From Phlebopus portentosus (Eukaryota; Basidiomycota; Agaricomycetes; Boletales; Boletinellaceae), in the NCBI GenBank assembly GCA_037892935.1, contig JAYXKI010000001.1, forward strand, positions 124,001 to 188,000: a stretch of DNA of 64,000 bases, given 5' to 3'. Made by a program: the position numbers and the translations under genes. The notes under the pieces were generated by a model. The model searched no databases. It was not told the origin of the DNA and worked only from the letters and a program-made list of their open reading frames with translations. How positions within the stretch are numbered: the stretch's first letter is position 1; each line of letters opens with the position of its first letter. Shown here piece by piece: positions 23,800 to 36,265 of the stretch.

Positions 23800-24770
23800 T
23801 TATATGTACACTTGCCCAGCAGCGGTCAGCCTTGCCTCTCCCTGAAGACAGACCTTCTTCCTTTCCCTATCGACATATACCCAAATATCTCCGCCTCTAG
23901 CACTGACTTGTTTTATTATCATTTCTCCTTTTGGCGCGATGCCAAGCTTGTTTACCCAATAAGGAGCCATCAGGCAATTTGACGACCCGCAGACGTGATC
24001 TTCCTGTACGCCCGAAAGGGGAGCAAACATTCGAGTCTCGTATGTAACGCCAGGTCGCTGGGACTTGACGGTGAGTATGTTGATTCGATAGGCGTTTCGG
24101 TCTGTGAATTTAACTTAGCTCTTTACCTTAAGAGAGCGAGAGCGCGTCTTACGAAGGCAGCCGTGTCAACATTGGTTCCTTCTAGTTCCTCGTTTTCATC
24201 GAGCTCGATAAGAAGATAGGATTCGGAGCCTCCTTCTTCACCGCTCGCGATTCCGATATAAGCAACTTTAACATCGCGGCGGAATGCCTTGCAAACTACA
24301 GATCGGATACGGTCGAATTTCTTTGTTTCAACCGGTTTCGCGTCAAAGGTCGGTAGCTCGATCTCAATACGCTCGGGAACATCTGGGATTTGAATACGGC
24401 GAGCATATACGTATCCGTGCATCGATTTGAAACGCAGCACGTGAATGTGCGGAGGAACAAGCTCCGGATGAGAAAGCAGCGCGTGAGCGGCCGCAAGCGC
24501 TCCATGTCCACATATCTCTGATTCCCAGGCGACAGTAAACCAACGGATGCGGAACGTTTTTGTTACCTGGTCCGGTTCAGACTCCCTCTCCACATCCTCT
24601 ACCGGAAAGACGAAGCATGCAATCGGCTGATTGAAGTTCCGGGCGACTTTGAGGTAAAGAGAGTGATCATCGAAGGGGGCATTGAGGATTATGACGGCTG
24701 CTGGATTGCCGCCAAATGTAGATCGAGAGAAGGCATTGTTTAGAGAGAATGGGTATGCTTGGGGAGTCAT
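23800..24770 (-). CDS. PhzF-family isomerase/epimerase-like protein
   Basis: The ATG at 24770 opens with NAFSRSTFGGNPAAVIIL, the PhzF N-terminal signature. Next comes FRIRWFTVAWESEICGHGALAAAHAL, where the Glu of WESEICGHG is at the position of the PhzF catalytic Glu. The second half contains MFAPLSGVQEDHVCGSSNCLMAPYWVNKLG and ends QGEARLTAAGQVYI, the usual C-terminal repeat of the motif. Length and order fit the diaminopimelate-epimerase-fold PhzF family. The intron near 24030-24127 is hard to place: the segment that best matches the family (YRINILTVKS) is not in phase with the most obvious donor. There may be an alternative splice site, a frame lesion or a sequence error. The substrate is unknown. 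Confidence 0.75.
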
Positions 24771-25229
24771 TGTAAGTGAATCGAAAAAAAAAAAAAACAT
24801 CCCGCAGTATTATGGTGACTTTATTGGTCGTAAGTGACTCGACTCGGCGACTGACTCAAGGAGGCCGAGATCTCTAATCTCTGTGTGGTTATGGAACGGA
24901 TTCCTATTACATACAAGCACATTGCATCCGGTGTAGTCTTTCGGTCGTGCTAAATGGCCGACGAACTGAAACGAGACAAAAAGTTTGGTTGGGAAGGGAA
25001 TGAAGGCGATTGACAGAAGGGCTTATTTCTGCCCCCTGCCCACTTATGTTTGCTCCTTGAAATTCCACCGGATCTCCAATGCCACTTTTTGAGAGAGCAA
25101 TCTGGACGTCTGGGTGAGGATCTATGTAAGAGGTCGGTGATAAGCGTCGTGTCGTAAATATGCAGCCTGGGAAACACGGTTCTAGCGGAGATTGAAATAG
25201 GTAAACAACGCGTCGCGTCCTCGTTATCC
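24771..25229. other. Divergent promoter region
   Basis: About 460 bases between the PhzF-family gene (minus) and the SHOC1/Zip2-like gene (plus). Minus-strand reading frames at 24907-25236 overlap the next gene start and match nothing. I regard them as chance frames. Confidence 0.3.
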
Positions 25230-28200
25230 ATGACACGTCCTGCCTTCCCTACGACCCATCACATGAACCTACCGACACGGGTGTCGAGCAACGACCGTGA
25301 GCTCGAACTCAGACGGCATGTTCGCGAACTTCTGGACGACTATGTCTACACGCATTTGACTATCGACTACGTCGAGTATTCTGACGGTCTCGTGTCCGAG
25401 GTGAGTATTTGCTATCCTATATGTCGGCCGCTTCATAATCATGAAGATCCACCGTGAAGGCTCTTGCTAAGATTCTTAAGCCAATACCTACCCATGGACC
25501 CGGAGAAATCGCTCTTCCTATCGATCCGTTTCAGACATTGAAGGCAAGATTTGAATTTGATTCATTACAGCCTTACGATGAGGTCTGGAACCCAAGTCCG
25601 AACGCGCTTGGGTTCCTCAAGGAAATGTACATGGTACCGAAAGGAAGGCCTAAGACCCAAAAGGTCTGGGAAGAGGACGATGAATGTACGTAAGCCTTGT
25701 TCAACATTTATCGCTGGTGCATAATACATCTGCAGTTGATATCGATCGGATATCTCACCGTCCAATGACACCGTTACTTTCGCGTTCTTCACTGGAAAAG
25801 ACTCCTTCTCTGGGAAATGCCTCGAAAAGAGATGCAAGAAAGTTATCCCTAGCTGCCGCGCTCTCATCCCACGGCTTGCGTCAAGTTCCAAATGAGGATC
25901 TGCCCGAAGAGAACCCGCCAAAGCTTGATGACTGCCTGTATGCCATCTATATATAGTCTTTCTGCCGATCCATACTTACTGGTCTCAGTGATCTCAAGCT
26001 TACGATTGACGTGTCGATCCACCAAAGTATGACGGAGCTTCAGAAAAAAATACCTTTTCTCAATCGGCTCGATCCACGACCTTTGCCAGTATATGCAGCA
26101 GAATACCTGAGCATCAGGTCTCCTGACTATCTAGAAAAATTTAGAACGGATTCACCCCCACTCTTCGCTCGAGATCTACGAGAACGACCTGCGAAGGTAG
26201 AGCGTGACGGAGGCATTTTTAGACCACTCAAGCTCGATCCTTTAGAGTTGCAAGAAGTTGACCAAGACTATTCAATTGAGAGTATGAAAGTCATGGATGG
26301 ATGGGGTATGTAAATTTTTTATGAATCCGGAAGCCAGCTCATGATCGTAGTAACTCTACCCCGGAGTGACTCAACACCATCACTATCGTCGGGGACCAGC
26401 GAAGTCGATGAACTGGATCAAGATGCGGAGTTCTGGAGACCCTCGTCATCCTCGGCCGAGCCTGGGGTCGTTGAGACGCTGGAAGCGATGAAGATGGGTT
26501 CGTGGAATATCGCAATACTGTCAGATATACTCTGATTTTCCATTCCAGACGAACCTCTTTTCCCTCGCTCTGAACATCCGCGATCCAAGAGGTCTGAAAC
26601 TAAGAAACCCATGCAAAGGTGACTTCCATTTCCTGTTCTTATTCTTGAAGCTGATACTCGTACAGTTTAGCGAGCTTCATTACTTCAAAACTTCCGGTGG
26701 AATCTTCCTTCCGCGTTCTCACTAGCCCGAAATCCGATGACATACTCTCAAAGCCTGAGCACTCATCGCCTTCCATGGTCCCCGTTTCTCTCTCCATACT
26801 GGGGCAACCTCCATCCGAAGGAGAGGGATCCGTAACTCTCCCGAACGGATCATCTAATGATTCATTCTATAGAGATCTCCTATGCATCCTGAAGGGTCAC
26901 AGCGCAGGGAACGAAGCGAAAGCATATCAAGATATCATCATGGACGAACGCCTTGATGAGAAGGAAATAATGTTCATGGATGGTACGAACTCGCGCACTT
27001 TTTTATCACACTAGCGAAAGTAATCCATCTTAAGTGCCGAAACTTCCTCCACCAAATGGTTACCTGCATGACACCTCATTAAATTCTACAAGAACTGTAG
27101 GACATGTAATTTATGGCGGAAACTCAGAAAGACCGATTTTAAAGCTGCCGGTGAACATCAAGAAGGTACCAGGTGTGAAGTCGCTCAATCTTGAGCTGAG
27201 TTGGAGTATGTATTTCCCGAACATTGCCGAATTTTGGATCTCCAAGAATAAACTAAATCGCTGCAGACCGTTCTCATTTGGGTCAAAGATCCCGACACAT
27301 ACCGAACTCATCGGGGCAGACTCCCTTTTCTCCACTGATTCGAACGTTTCAGACGACAACTTGCCTACTCTAGAATCCGTTCAGAAGATTCTGACTAGCG
27401 TGCCTTTCGGCGTCGAACCGGGAAGTAACCTTGGAGATGCAAACTCTGACTTCGAGCTCGATCCACGTATCCTCAAAGATGTGCAAGCCGGAAACATCCG
27501 CATTCTTGACGCATGGCGCGGTGGAAACTTCGACGAAGATCCAATTCTACTTTCGCGCTCTGATCTATATGGCCTCGGACCGCGATCTGCATCTTTAGGT
27601 ATTCAGCAGCTACCTGATGAAATTCTCGCTTCCAATGGCTCGCAATCTAATGATACATCGGACTTCTCTTCTGCCATAACCCCTAACTTCAACCACCAGG
27701 TGCCGCTTATCGGACACATTAATGAAACTGACTCATACAGGGTGCCTTTGACTTACGCTTCTCCAAATCAAATCTCCGCCTCAGGTCTCAACAATGGATA
27801 TGGTGACTCTCAGGAGCGCGCGGACCATGATGCGTGCCATTATACAAAAAGACGCCGCTTAACTTCCGATGAACTGGGTGCTCTATGTACTATGGAAACT
27901 ATGTCTCAGTCTGCTCCAATCACCATCAATCCGAAGGATCTTATGCTACCGCAATCGAACAACATCCCTCTGATGCAGACACTACACACCGTGGATCCTG
28001 CAACTATTCTATCGGGTACTCAAGAACTAATTCCTGATCTTTCTCGATCGCAGTCATTATCTCTCTCGCTGAACGAATTCAACGATTCACAGGACAATTC
28101 TTTCTTCAATGTCGCTGACAACGCAAGGACCTACGGCACCAAAAATTCCGAGTCCTCTCATGACCAGAACGAAGCATTATCTACTGACCATGATAGTGCG

Positions 28201-29647
28201 GTTTTCGACCGACTTGATCCTCTCGGTTCGCAACAAGGCGTCATACATGCGTCGAATCTTGACCAACAGAACCGGTGGTGTCGACAAGACGATCGTAATA
28301 CTTCCCATCTTAACATGCCTACACTTCCAGCCGATTTAGATCATCATGTGCCTCGTCCTTTGCGCGATAGCACCAACCAGGAAGTTAATCAGCGACCTGA
28401 ACACGATAATGTCCAGACACAACCCAGACCGGACTCACCTGATATAGTAAAACGAACAGGTGGACCACCTCTTCCACCCGCTTTGCTCTCCGACCATGAT
28501 AAACTTTCATCATTTCTGCTGCTGCGTGGAAGGCAAGGCCTCCCTAACGTGTCCACCACAGCTCGTGGGCCTGCGAAGCTTCCTGAGAAGGACACGGCTC
28601 CTGAAGAGGAACCTGGTGGCACTAGCGGACAAGGCTTCTCTTTTCAAACTCATCGCCGGACTCCGGAAGACCTGCTCGCTGATACAAGAGCTTTCGTAAT
28701 CCCAGAGTATTGGAAGACTCCGATTACCCAACACACTTATCTGGTCTCTCTTGACTTCGTTCAGCAGCGCCGCCTCGTATGCTCTCTAGAGTCTTCGTGC
28801 GCCGTACGGCTCGTTGAACGTGATAGCATTACTCCTATGCCTTCTACGGCTGATGCTGGACTACCAACGCCGAAAGCGCATTCGGCGGACATCTCGCTGA
28901 TCTTAGGCCCGCACTCGGCAGTAGTGTTCTTTCCCCTCTCTTCTCTTCCTTCTCAGTCTGCCTACAAGATCTTGCTCGATTCTCTCGCTGCTTATTCATG
29001 GAGATTCTCCAATATGCTGCTAGTACTCATAGCCTTCCCAAGGTCTCAGCTGATTCGGGCAACAAATCCGACCAAGGCTTCTAATGATATGCCGAGCTCT
29101 TACAGCCCCCCAGCTATAAAGGCCGCTCGTCGTGTTCGCCGCGATCTTGCGCTTCGCGAGGGTACTGGGGAGAAACGGACCGCCTGTGCTATCGAACTAG
29201 CCTTCGCAGATGACGCTGAACGGGCGGCAAGGCTTGTCAGAGCCTTCGGCGACCTAGTTTTGCAAGGCAGTCAAATCGATTTCAATGCTTACATCGGTGA
29301 AGAGGAGCAGGAGGTGCGTCCTTCCGTACAGAATCGGATCGAGGTTAATTAATTGTTAGGGCGAGCGTGACTTAGCTGAGGTTGAAGGAATGAATACATT
29401 CTGCGCAGCCATGATCTTACAGTGTTGCACTCTAGAAGAATTTCTCGGGTTGACACCAAATGAGCGCTCAGAAGGGCTCGCAGAACTGATTGGTTTTGAA
29501 AGAATCGTAGGTGACCTTATTCTTCTATCCTATTTCTTATTTTACGTTCGTCTCAAGGAACGTGTCAACACGATCCTCAGCAATCGGATGTCTGAGATGG
29601 ATGTTGAATTGCCTTCACCTTCGCTCGTCCCGCCAATTAACGATTGA
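25230..29647 (+). CDS. Large protein with XPF/ERCC4-like C-terminus, putative meiotic SHOC1/Zip2 homologue
   Basis: The start is the ATG at 25230 (exon 25230-25400), with about nine exons and roughly 1300 codons. The N-terminal exons carry HVRELLDDYVYTHLTIDY and FLNRLDPRPLPVYAAEYLS. A very long, Ser/Asn-rich and probably disordered exon (27034-29312) follows. Its end is ordered: YLVSLDFVQQRRLVCSLE, then DISLILGPHSAVVFFPLSSL, SAYKILLDSLAAYSWRFSNM and ELAFADDAERAARLVRAFGD, which resembles the strand-helix order of an XPF nuclease-like domain. I see no ERKxxxD active site. After an intron (29313-29359) comes a helix-hairpin-helix-like tail (MNTFCAAMILQCCTLEEFLG, ERSEGLAELIGFERI, RVNTILSNRM). An XPF-like domain without the catalytic motif plus HhH is the layout of SHOC1/Zip2, which promotes meiotic crossovers. 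The assignment is by fold and is not certain. Confidence 0.55.
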
Positions 29648-30089
29648 CATCCTACCCATATCTCCATAGAGTCCGAAAATCATGATCCATATAATTCTAC
29701 TCCACACAGCTTCGATAGCGACCAAACGTCCACTTATCTGTTACAGTAGGCCGCAAGACCATGTGTGGCGAGCATAAGCAGAAGGGCGTGAACGTGAATT
29801 TGGACAGCATTGTCCTCGCATCATAGAGAGTTGGCTGATTCATGTGTCTTCTGTTGTGCATTCTCCTGTTAGGGGAGAGAGATCTAATCGAAGGTCATCA
29901 ATTTCCACCCCTGAACATAGGCAAAACAAACACAGACCACAATTCCGACAAAAGCACGGATATCGACGTCGTCACCGCCACCCGATTCTAGCATATTCAC
30001 TTTTGAATACAGGCGTGGGAAAGTACGCAAGATAAAATAGTTGAACTTGCACTCAGCACCAAGTAATCTTCCAACTCTCATCTTCTATT
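29648..30089. other. Intergenic, left flank of the seven-copy array
   Basis: About 440 bases from the stop of the SHOC1/Zip2-like gene to the ATG of array copy 1. It contains the copy 1 core promoter at about 30031. This is the undisturbed arrangement (neighbour tail followed by kinase gene) that appears as decayed duplicates elsewhere in the array. Confidence 0.45.
30031..30038 (+). promoter_or_regulatory. TATA-like element of array copy 1
   Basis: GATAAAAT stands 52-59 bases before the ATG. It lies in a block (ATAAAATAGTTGAACTT, then CACTCA and CAC) that is nearly identical upstream of the inverted copy 2. There the element is a perfect TATAAAAT. The conservation between the two copies is direct; promoter function is inferred. 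Confidence 0.45.
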
Positions 30090-32465
30090 ATGCAAGTCCG
30101 CATTCTGACTGATAACGGAGACCTAGCAGATTTTGAATTTGATGTCGAATGCTCTCGTCTGACTCCTGACATAAAACGAGTCGTACAGGAACTGATTTCT
30201 AAAGAAACTGGGTAGGAGCCACGAAACCCAACTCGTTTTCTAGTGGCTTGCACTGATACTTCCATCAGAATTCAGCCTGAGAAACAGATCGTGGCCTTCC
30301 ACCCAAAGCTTCCCGGTGCAAAGGATATGAAAAAGCTCATTCTTCCTTCTGATACTGAGCTGCTTGCTTCGGCTCCGGTCAGACCAGTCCCGTTTCTGCT
30401 TTTTGTTCTTACATTTCTGACGCTACTGCGTTCACAGGTATATCAGAATGCGCAGCTGGGAAGAGATTATCCTGAAATTTTCGACCAGTCGACAATCTAT
30501 GTGCGCAGGATAGGCAATTGGAGAGAGGACGACCTTCGTAAGCCTGAAAATCGCATGAAAATCATAAGAGTTTTCGGGAGGGCTGGAATATTCCTCCGGA
30601 CGCTCTATCGTGAGCTCGATAACCCCCGGACTGTGGTGCGTGTCTGCCTTAATCGTATTCGTCTGTTTCTGATGACGCTTCCGTGGATAGGACACGTCGT
30701 TGCTAGATCAGTTCCCCGACTTTCGCGATCACATTAAACGTGACCTAACGGATTTCCTGACACCTTCCGCATCGGCGACGTCTCATGCCAATGTTACGCC
30801 TATAGAGTTGAGATGTTATGTCGACATATTCCTTAACATTCTGGATGGTGTTGAGAAATTTGAATCGAGACAGTTCGTTTTGTCGTCCCCACCGCATATG
30901 TTATTCTTCGGATCAATGATGATACAACCCCCCTTTTTCTGGGATAAGCACATCTCTTTGGAAAAACTGGAAATTGCAACGTAAGAGTTTTTTTTTCCTT
31001 GACTGGCAAACTGGAACTGATTATTTTCCAGAGACCGTACGCCTGGACTAGGGATGTTTGTCAAAACAAATGACCAGTCCGATGTCTACAAATTCGCGCC
31101 GAGGAGCGATCTTGCTGTTCTTGACAAATCATCCAGTCTCCCTGCTCTGATCTGCGAAGTAGATTCCTATGTCACGCGAAAAAATTGCACAGAAATGGTC
31201 TTCCAGGGCGCGGTTTTGTGTCGTCAATGGCGATATGTACTTCCAGATGTTCTCAAGGAGAAGAACAGGGTTCTCGGTCTGTTTATTCATAAGTATTTCG
31301 ATGTTGACGTATATCTCTTCCACGCGGATAACAGTTACAATGTTGGTCATGCGGATTAAGTATCAGAACATTCACTGATTTCATTTAGGTCGAGATTTTT
31401 CAGCAAAAGTTTTATCTTGGAAATCCAAATGAAGCGCTTCAGCTTGCCCGCATCTTATTCAATTATCGAGATAAGTTTCTTGATATTGCAGGTCTATCCG
31501 AAAGGGAAAAGATTCAATTCTTGGGAAGCTTGGTTCCGACAGCAAAGTTCTGCCGTCTTTTACAACTTCAAAGACGTGTCGTCGAGGGGTAGTCGTCAAT
31601 CAAACAAGCAACCAACTTATGCAAGAGAATCGGAGACGCGTACCACTCCTTTGTTACTATCCGAGAGCGTCAAGTCGCTCCTTTGCCCAGACGGTGCTCA
31701 TCTTCGAGCAACGGAGGTCTGTAGTTTTCGACCTCGTCACTACCCTTTCTCATCAAGTTTCTATAGCACGAGAGTGTTGCCTCTGTTAGGACGGTCGGGA
31801 CCCCATCCAAGACTCTTGGTTTTGTCAAACTTACGAACAAGCATGAACTTCGTGCCTTTGACACCATTCGCAATTCGGGTTCCGAGTTCCTTCTCAGCCG
31901 CGTTGTCCTTCCGACTAACGTAACCGAGGTATCTGGATATTTAGTCGCTTTTCTTCCATACGGTGGTGAACCTCTCCACCATTCTTGGGGATTGCAAGAT
32001 GGGCCTGTTGGCCACGAGACCGAGATCGCCTGGGATTTGCTCACGATCATCTCGCGCTTGCATGATCTCCACATCGCTCATCTGGACATCAAGCCTGCCA
32101 ACATCTTATGGGACACAACTACTCGATCTATCCGAGTCATTGACTTTGACTCGTCAGAGATACTGGATCCGAATGGGAGTCGTAAAATTAAGGGCGTTTT
32201 CGGTACTTCCGGTTATGCTGCGCCTGAAGTGGAGTCGAAAAAGGGCCTCGAGTACGATCCGTTCCTAGCTGATGCGTTCAGCTGTGGACGAGTACTCTTG
32301 GATGTGGTGATGGCAGAGAGAATGACTGAGGAGGCAGAATTTGTCCTTGAACTTTCCAAGTGCCTCAGTAAGGCGAGTGTACGCGACCGTTGGTCAGTCA
32401 ACACGGCAATTAAAGTATGGGTCGATTGGCTCAAGGAACGCGGACGGCCAGAGTACGACCGATAA
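30090..32465 (+). pseudogene. Array copy 1: Ubl-like / nuclease-like / kinase multidomain gene with frameshift in exon 6
   Basis: The first gene of the array starts at the ATG at 30090 (MQVRIL, DFEFDVECSRLTPDIKR). Exons 1-5 read cleanly with the same six intron positions as copy 2, including PEIFDQSTIYV, FFGSMMIQPPFFWD and LPALICEVDS. In exon 6 one base is missing near 31520 and another near 31572 compared with its paralogues, and the frame ends at the TAG at 31590. The kinase exon downstream (HLDIKPANILWD, VIDFDSSE, FGTSGYAAPEVES, stop at 32465) remains open. The gene would therefore give a protein without the kinase domain, unless splicing avoids the lesion. Function as for copy 2. Confidence 0.75.
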
Positions 32466-33822
32466 CCATCGTTTGTTCAGCAATGCACGATCGACGCTTA
32501 TGGTGCGTGGTGTTCTGCCCCATAAATTTATAGTCGATGGCGCAGACAAGTGAAGTTCAAAGCTGATGGAATGAGCCCTGGTGTTATCTAGACAGGCAGG
32601 TACCGACTTGTACTGGCCATTGGATTTGACCTGCTATGACTCTTACTCCTTTGCAATGTAAACTTCTAGCAGATAATAATATCTAAGGCTATTCAATCGG
32701 AACCTAGATCATAGTAGCTGTCTTACCGACTCGTTTGAATGGGAGACTTCGATTTTCTGCTTTGGCTGATCTATGGCGCTTTTAGAGTCGTAAGTGACAT
32801 TGCTCTACGACTACGTATCTTATTTCTAATCCAACAAGGAACGCGTCAACGATATTCTAATCGGATGTCCGAGATAATTGTTGAACTACCTCTATAGCTC
32901 TGTTCTATGCAATGACCAAATGTCCGCCTACATAATGAAGAGCTTCTAGTGAAGCTTGACAGTGTCGAAGCCATTTTGTTTCGATAGATCTCGAAGTTGC
33001 TTCGGACTTCCAGACTCCTTCTCTAGTTCGATTGACTCCTAAACTGTTTTGTTCAACGACGGACTCGCGTCCAAGGAAAATGTCTTTCAAGCATTGCCTT
33101 CGGTATAAACCTGGATAGTCGACCGGTAGCCAGCTCTCCTGACCTCAATCTGGGTCTACGACATCACGATCGCTTCACGCACGTCTCTAATAGCCTCACT
33201 CTGCTTTTGTCTAGTCGCAACTTCTGCTCGTCGCTTTCCACTTTTTTCCAGAATTACACATACAAAATGCAAGAGTGCCATGTTCTCTCAAATAAAATCC
33301 AGGATCGACCCAGGCAATAGGATATTTCATTCTATAATGAGTTCGTCGTCGTCTGGTGCTAGTGAACATTCTGCATATAGTATCTGAAGGTAGCAACAGG
33401 TCCTGTAGCTTTCATGACACTGTAATTTGCAGATCATTATCGTCGAGCTGCTGATTCTGAAGAGTAGTCCATCTCTTCATGGTGTTTTATGCATTCTAAA
33501 GTTCTTCTAGGTGAGAGCCTCGCATGGTGAGATAGGACTGAATCACAATGTGACTCGGGGAAAAAGGAGTCACATACTCAAGCTGAACATTACTTAGTTT
33601 CTTAAACCAATGTTGGTTGTGCTAATAGTACACGAGTCGAACTCATTTTCCATCAATAGCCACTTCTTGAATATGAGTTTGGCAGCCGATTTACAAGTTG
33701 TCTTCATATCACATTCTTCACATTCAAAAGAAAAAAAATCCTTTACTTTCTACACAGTACAAAACGCAGTCTGTCTAGTACACAACTACATCATAACGAA
33801 TTCTGACAATGTGATTCAAGTT
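32466..33822. other. Intergenic between convergent array copies 1 and 2
   Basis: About 1.36 kb. The left third holds the shared 3' flank of copy 1 and a decayed copy of the neighbour gene tail (32790-32896). From about 32900 to 33820 I recognise nothing, and this part is not shared with the other inter-copy spacers. It may mark the junction of the inversion. Confidence 0.4.
32790..32896 (+). repeat. Fossil of the SHOC1/Zip2-like gene 3' end (after copy 1)
   Basis: GTAAGTGACATTGCTCTAC, AGGAACGCGTCAACGATATT and ATCGGATGTCCGAGAT correspond in order to the last intron and last exon of the gene at 29500-29640 (GTAGGTGACC, AAGGAACGTGTCAACACGAT, ATCGGATGTCTGAGAT). The first part of the unit is missing here. 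It has no open frame. Confidence 0.7.
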
Positions 33823-36265
33823 CTAGTGAACGCATACCGCAGACAACGGTAGCATCTCGCTGAGTAAACAACTGGTATCAGCCATACGACAACCTGCACG
33901 GTCCGGATTGTCACCGCGTTCCGCAAGCCAGTCTACCCATACATTTATTGCCTTGTTGATCGACCACCGCTCGTTCACGTCTGCCTTACTAAGGGACTTG
34001 GCAACTTCGCGAACAAACTTTGCCTCCTCGGTCATTTTCTCTCCCATAACCACATGCAAAAGTACTTGTCCACAGCTGAACGCGTCAGCCAGGAACGGAT
34101 CGTACTCGAGACCCTCTTCTGACTCCACTTCAGGCGCAGCAAAGCCAGAGGTGCCGAAGATCCCTCTAATTTTACGACTTCCGTTTGGATCCAGTTTTTC
34201 CGACGAGTCAAAGTCAATGACTCGGATTGAGTGCGTAGATGGATCCCACAAGATGTTGGTGGGTTTGATGTCGAGATGGGCGATGTGAAGTTCATGCAAG
34301 CGCGAGATAATCGTAAGCAAATCCCAGGCGATCTCGGTTTCGTGGCCAGCTGGCCCATCTTGCAGCCCCCAGGAATAGAGAAGAGGCTCCCCGCCGAACG
34401 GAAGAAATGCGACTGAGCAACCAGAGCCCTCGATAACCTTGGTTGGAAGGACGATGCGGGTGAGGAGGAACTCGGATCCTGAGTTGCGGATGGTGTCGAA
34501 AGCATCAAGCTCATACTTGTTCGTAAGTTTGACAAAACCAATCGTGTTGGATGTCACTCCGACCGTCCTGACAGCGGCAACACTCTCGTGCTATAAGAGC
34601 TTGTTAAGAAAAGGTATTACATACGTCGGAAAATGCTGACCTCTGTTGCTTGAAGGCAAGCACCTTCTGGGCACAGGAGCGACTGGACTTCTGCAGATAA
34701 CAGCAAAGCATCGGTATGCGACTCCGGGATCGTTGCAAGGTTTGGCCGCCTGCTTGACTGACGACTCTTCCTTGACCGCGCTTTCTTTGACGCGCTTGTG
34801 AGAGATTCTAGGGCCTTACTGTCGGAGATAAGCTCCTTAACAAATGTAATCTTTTCCTGTTCGGATAGACCTGCCACGTCCAGAAATTTGTCTCGATAAT
34901 TGAATAGGATCCGAGCAAGCCGAAGTGCCTCATTTCGCTGTCCAAGGAAAAACCCATCTTGATAGATCTCGACCTAGTGAAAGTCTGTGAATAAAGTAGA
35001 TTCATAAACAGGCATGACCCACATCGTAATTTTCATCTGAATGAAACAGATACAAGTCAACAAGGAAATCATCATTAACAAACAATGCAAGAATCCTGTT
35101 CTTCTCCTTCAGGGAATCCGGGAGAATATATCGCCACTGGCGACACGCGACGACACCCTGCATAATCATCCGTGCACGGTACTTTTTCACGGCGTGGGAA
35201 TCCACTTCGCATATCAGTGCGGGCAGACGAGACAGCTTGTCGATGACAGCAAGATCGCTCCTAGGGGTGAATTTGTAGACTTGCGGCGCGTCACTCGTTT
35301 TGATGAATAGCCGGAGGTCAGTCGGAAGATCTCTGGATGATAATCAGCTTCAATCGTCTTCCAAGGAAGAGAAAACCTCACACTGTCATTTCCAGTTTCT
35401 TCGACGATCGGTGCTCGTCCGAGAAGAAAGGGGGCTCTATCATTCTAGATCCGAAGAATAAGGTATGCAGTGGAGACGAGTCGGCTGTTCTGGAGTCAAA
35501 TTTGGTGATACCATGTATAATGTCGTCAAAAAGGTTGACATAACATTTCAGCTCTATAGGTGTCACATCGGCATCGGATGACGCTGATGCGATGGGCGCC
35601 AGAAGGTCCGGTAGGATTTGTTCGATACCCTTCTGAAAGTCGGGGAATTGATCTAGCAACGAAGTATCCTATCCATTTAGGCGTCAGAGGAGCTATACAC
35701 CACGACTTGGAGAATCACACACAACCGTTCGGGGTCTACTGAGCTCACTATATAGAGTCTGGAGGACTACTCCAGCAATGTCGATGAGTCTCCTTATTTT
35801 CATACGATTTTTAGGCTTGCGGAAGTCGTCTTCATCCCAGTCGCCTATTCTGCTCACATAAACTGTCGATTGATCGAAAATTTCAGGATACTTTGTGTTC
35901 AGTGCATTCTGGTATTTCTATGAACATAATGACATCAATGATATACGAACAAAGTAGAAATGGAGCTGGCTGACCGGAGCTGGAGTAAGCCGTTCGACAT
36001 CAGAAGGAAGAGTGAGCTTTTTTATATCTTTTGTATCAGGAAGTTGTTGAAGAAAGACTGCATTCTGATTGTCAGGTTCAATCCTGGAAGAAGTGTCAGT
36101 GTAATCCACTTCCGGACGATGCGGCTCTCGTGTCTCCTACCCAGTTTCTTTAGAAATCAGTTCCTGTACGGCTCGTTTTATCTCAGGGGTCAGATGAGAG
36201 TATTCGATATCGAATTCGAAATCTGCTCCCTTTCCGTCACGTTTATCCAAGATTCGTACGTACAT
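33823..36265 (-). CDS. Array copy 2: intact Ubl-like / PD-(D/E)XK-like / kinase multidomain protein (Crinkler-like layout)
   Basis: Seven exons (36141-36265, 35975-36083, 35723-35917, 35382-35668, 35023-35332, 34641-34973, 33823-34590) join in phase to 708 residues. Residues 1-75 are a beta-beta-alpha-beta module (MYVRIL, FEFDIEYS, PEIKRAVQELI, NAVFLQQL) compatible with a ubiquitin-like fold. Residues ~145-350 contain FFGSRMIEPPFF, D265, D270, ICEVDS (E281) and QGVVACRQWRY, resembling a PD-(D/E)XK nuclease but with Asp in place of the motif Lys. Residues ~465-700 are a kinase domain: K475 in FVKL, E481, HLDIKPTN (D561), DFD (D580) and AAPEVES. There is no signal peptide. The layout recalls Crinkler (CRN) proteins; that is inference. 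It is the only copy without a lesion, and its C-terminus differs from the RPEYDR-type end of the others. Confidence 0.8.

Noticed and set aside
24907..25236. Minus-strand frames upstream of the SHOC1/Zip2-like gene
   Set aside because: They overlap the start of that gene, have no domain and lie in the expected divergent promoter.
32213..32434. Antisense frames over kinase exons in several array copies
   Set aside because: The same antisense frame repeats in each copy because the codon pattern of the kinase exon is conserved; it has no independent gene features.
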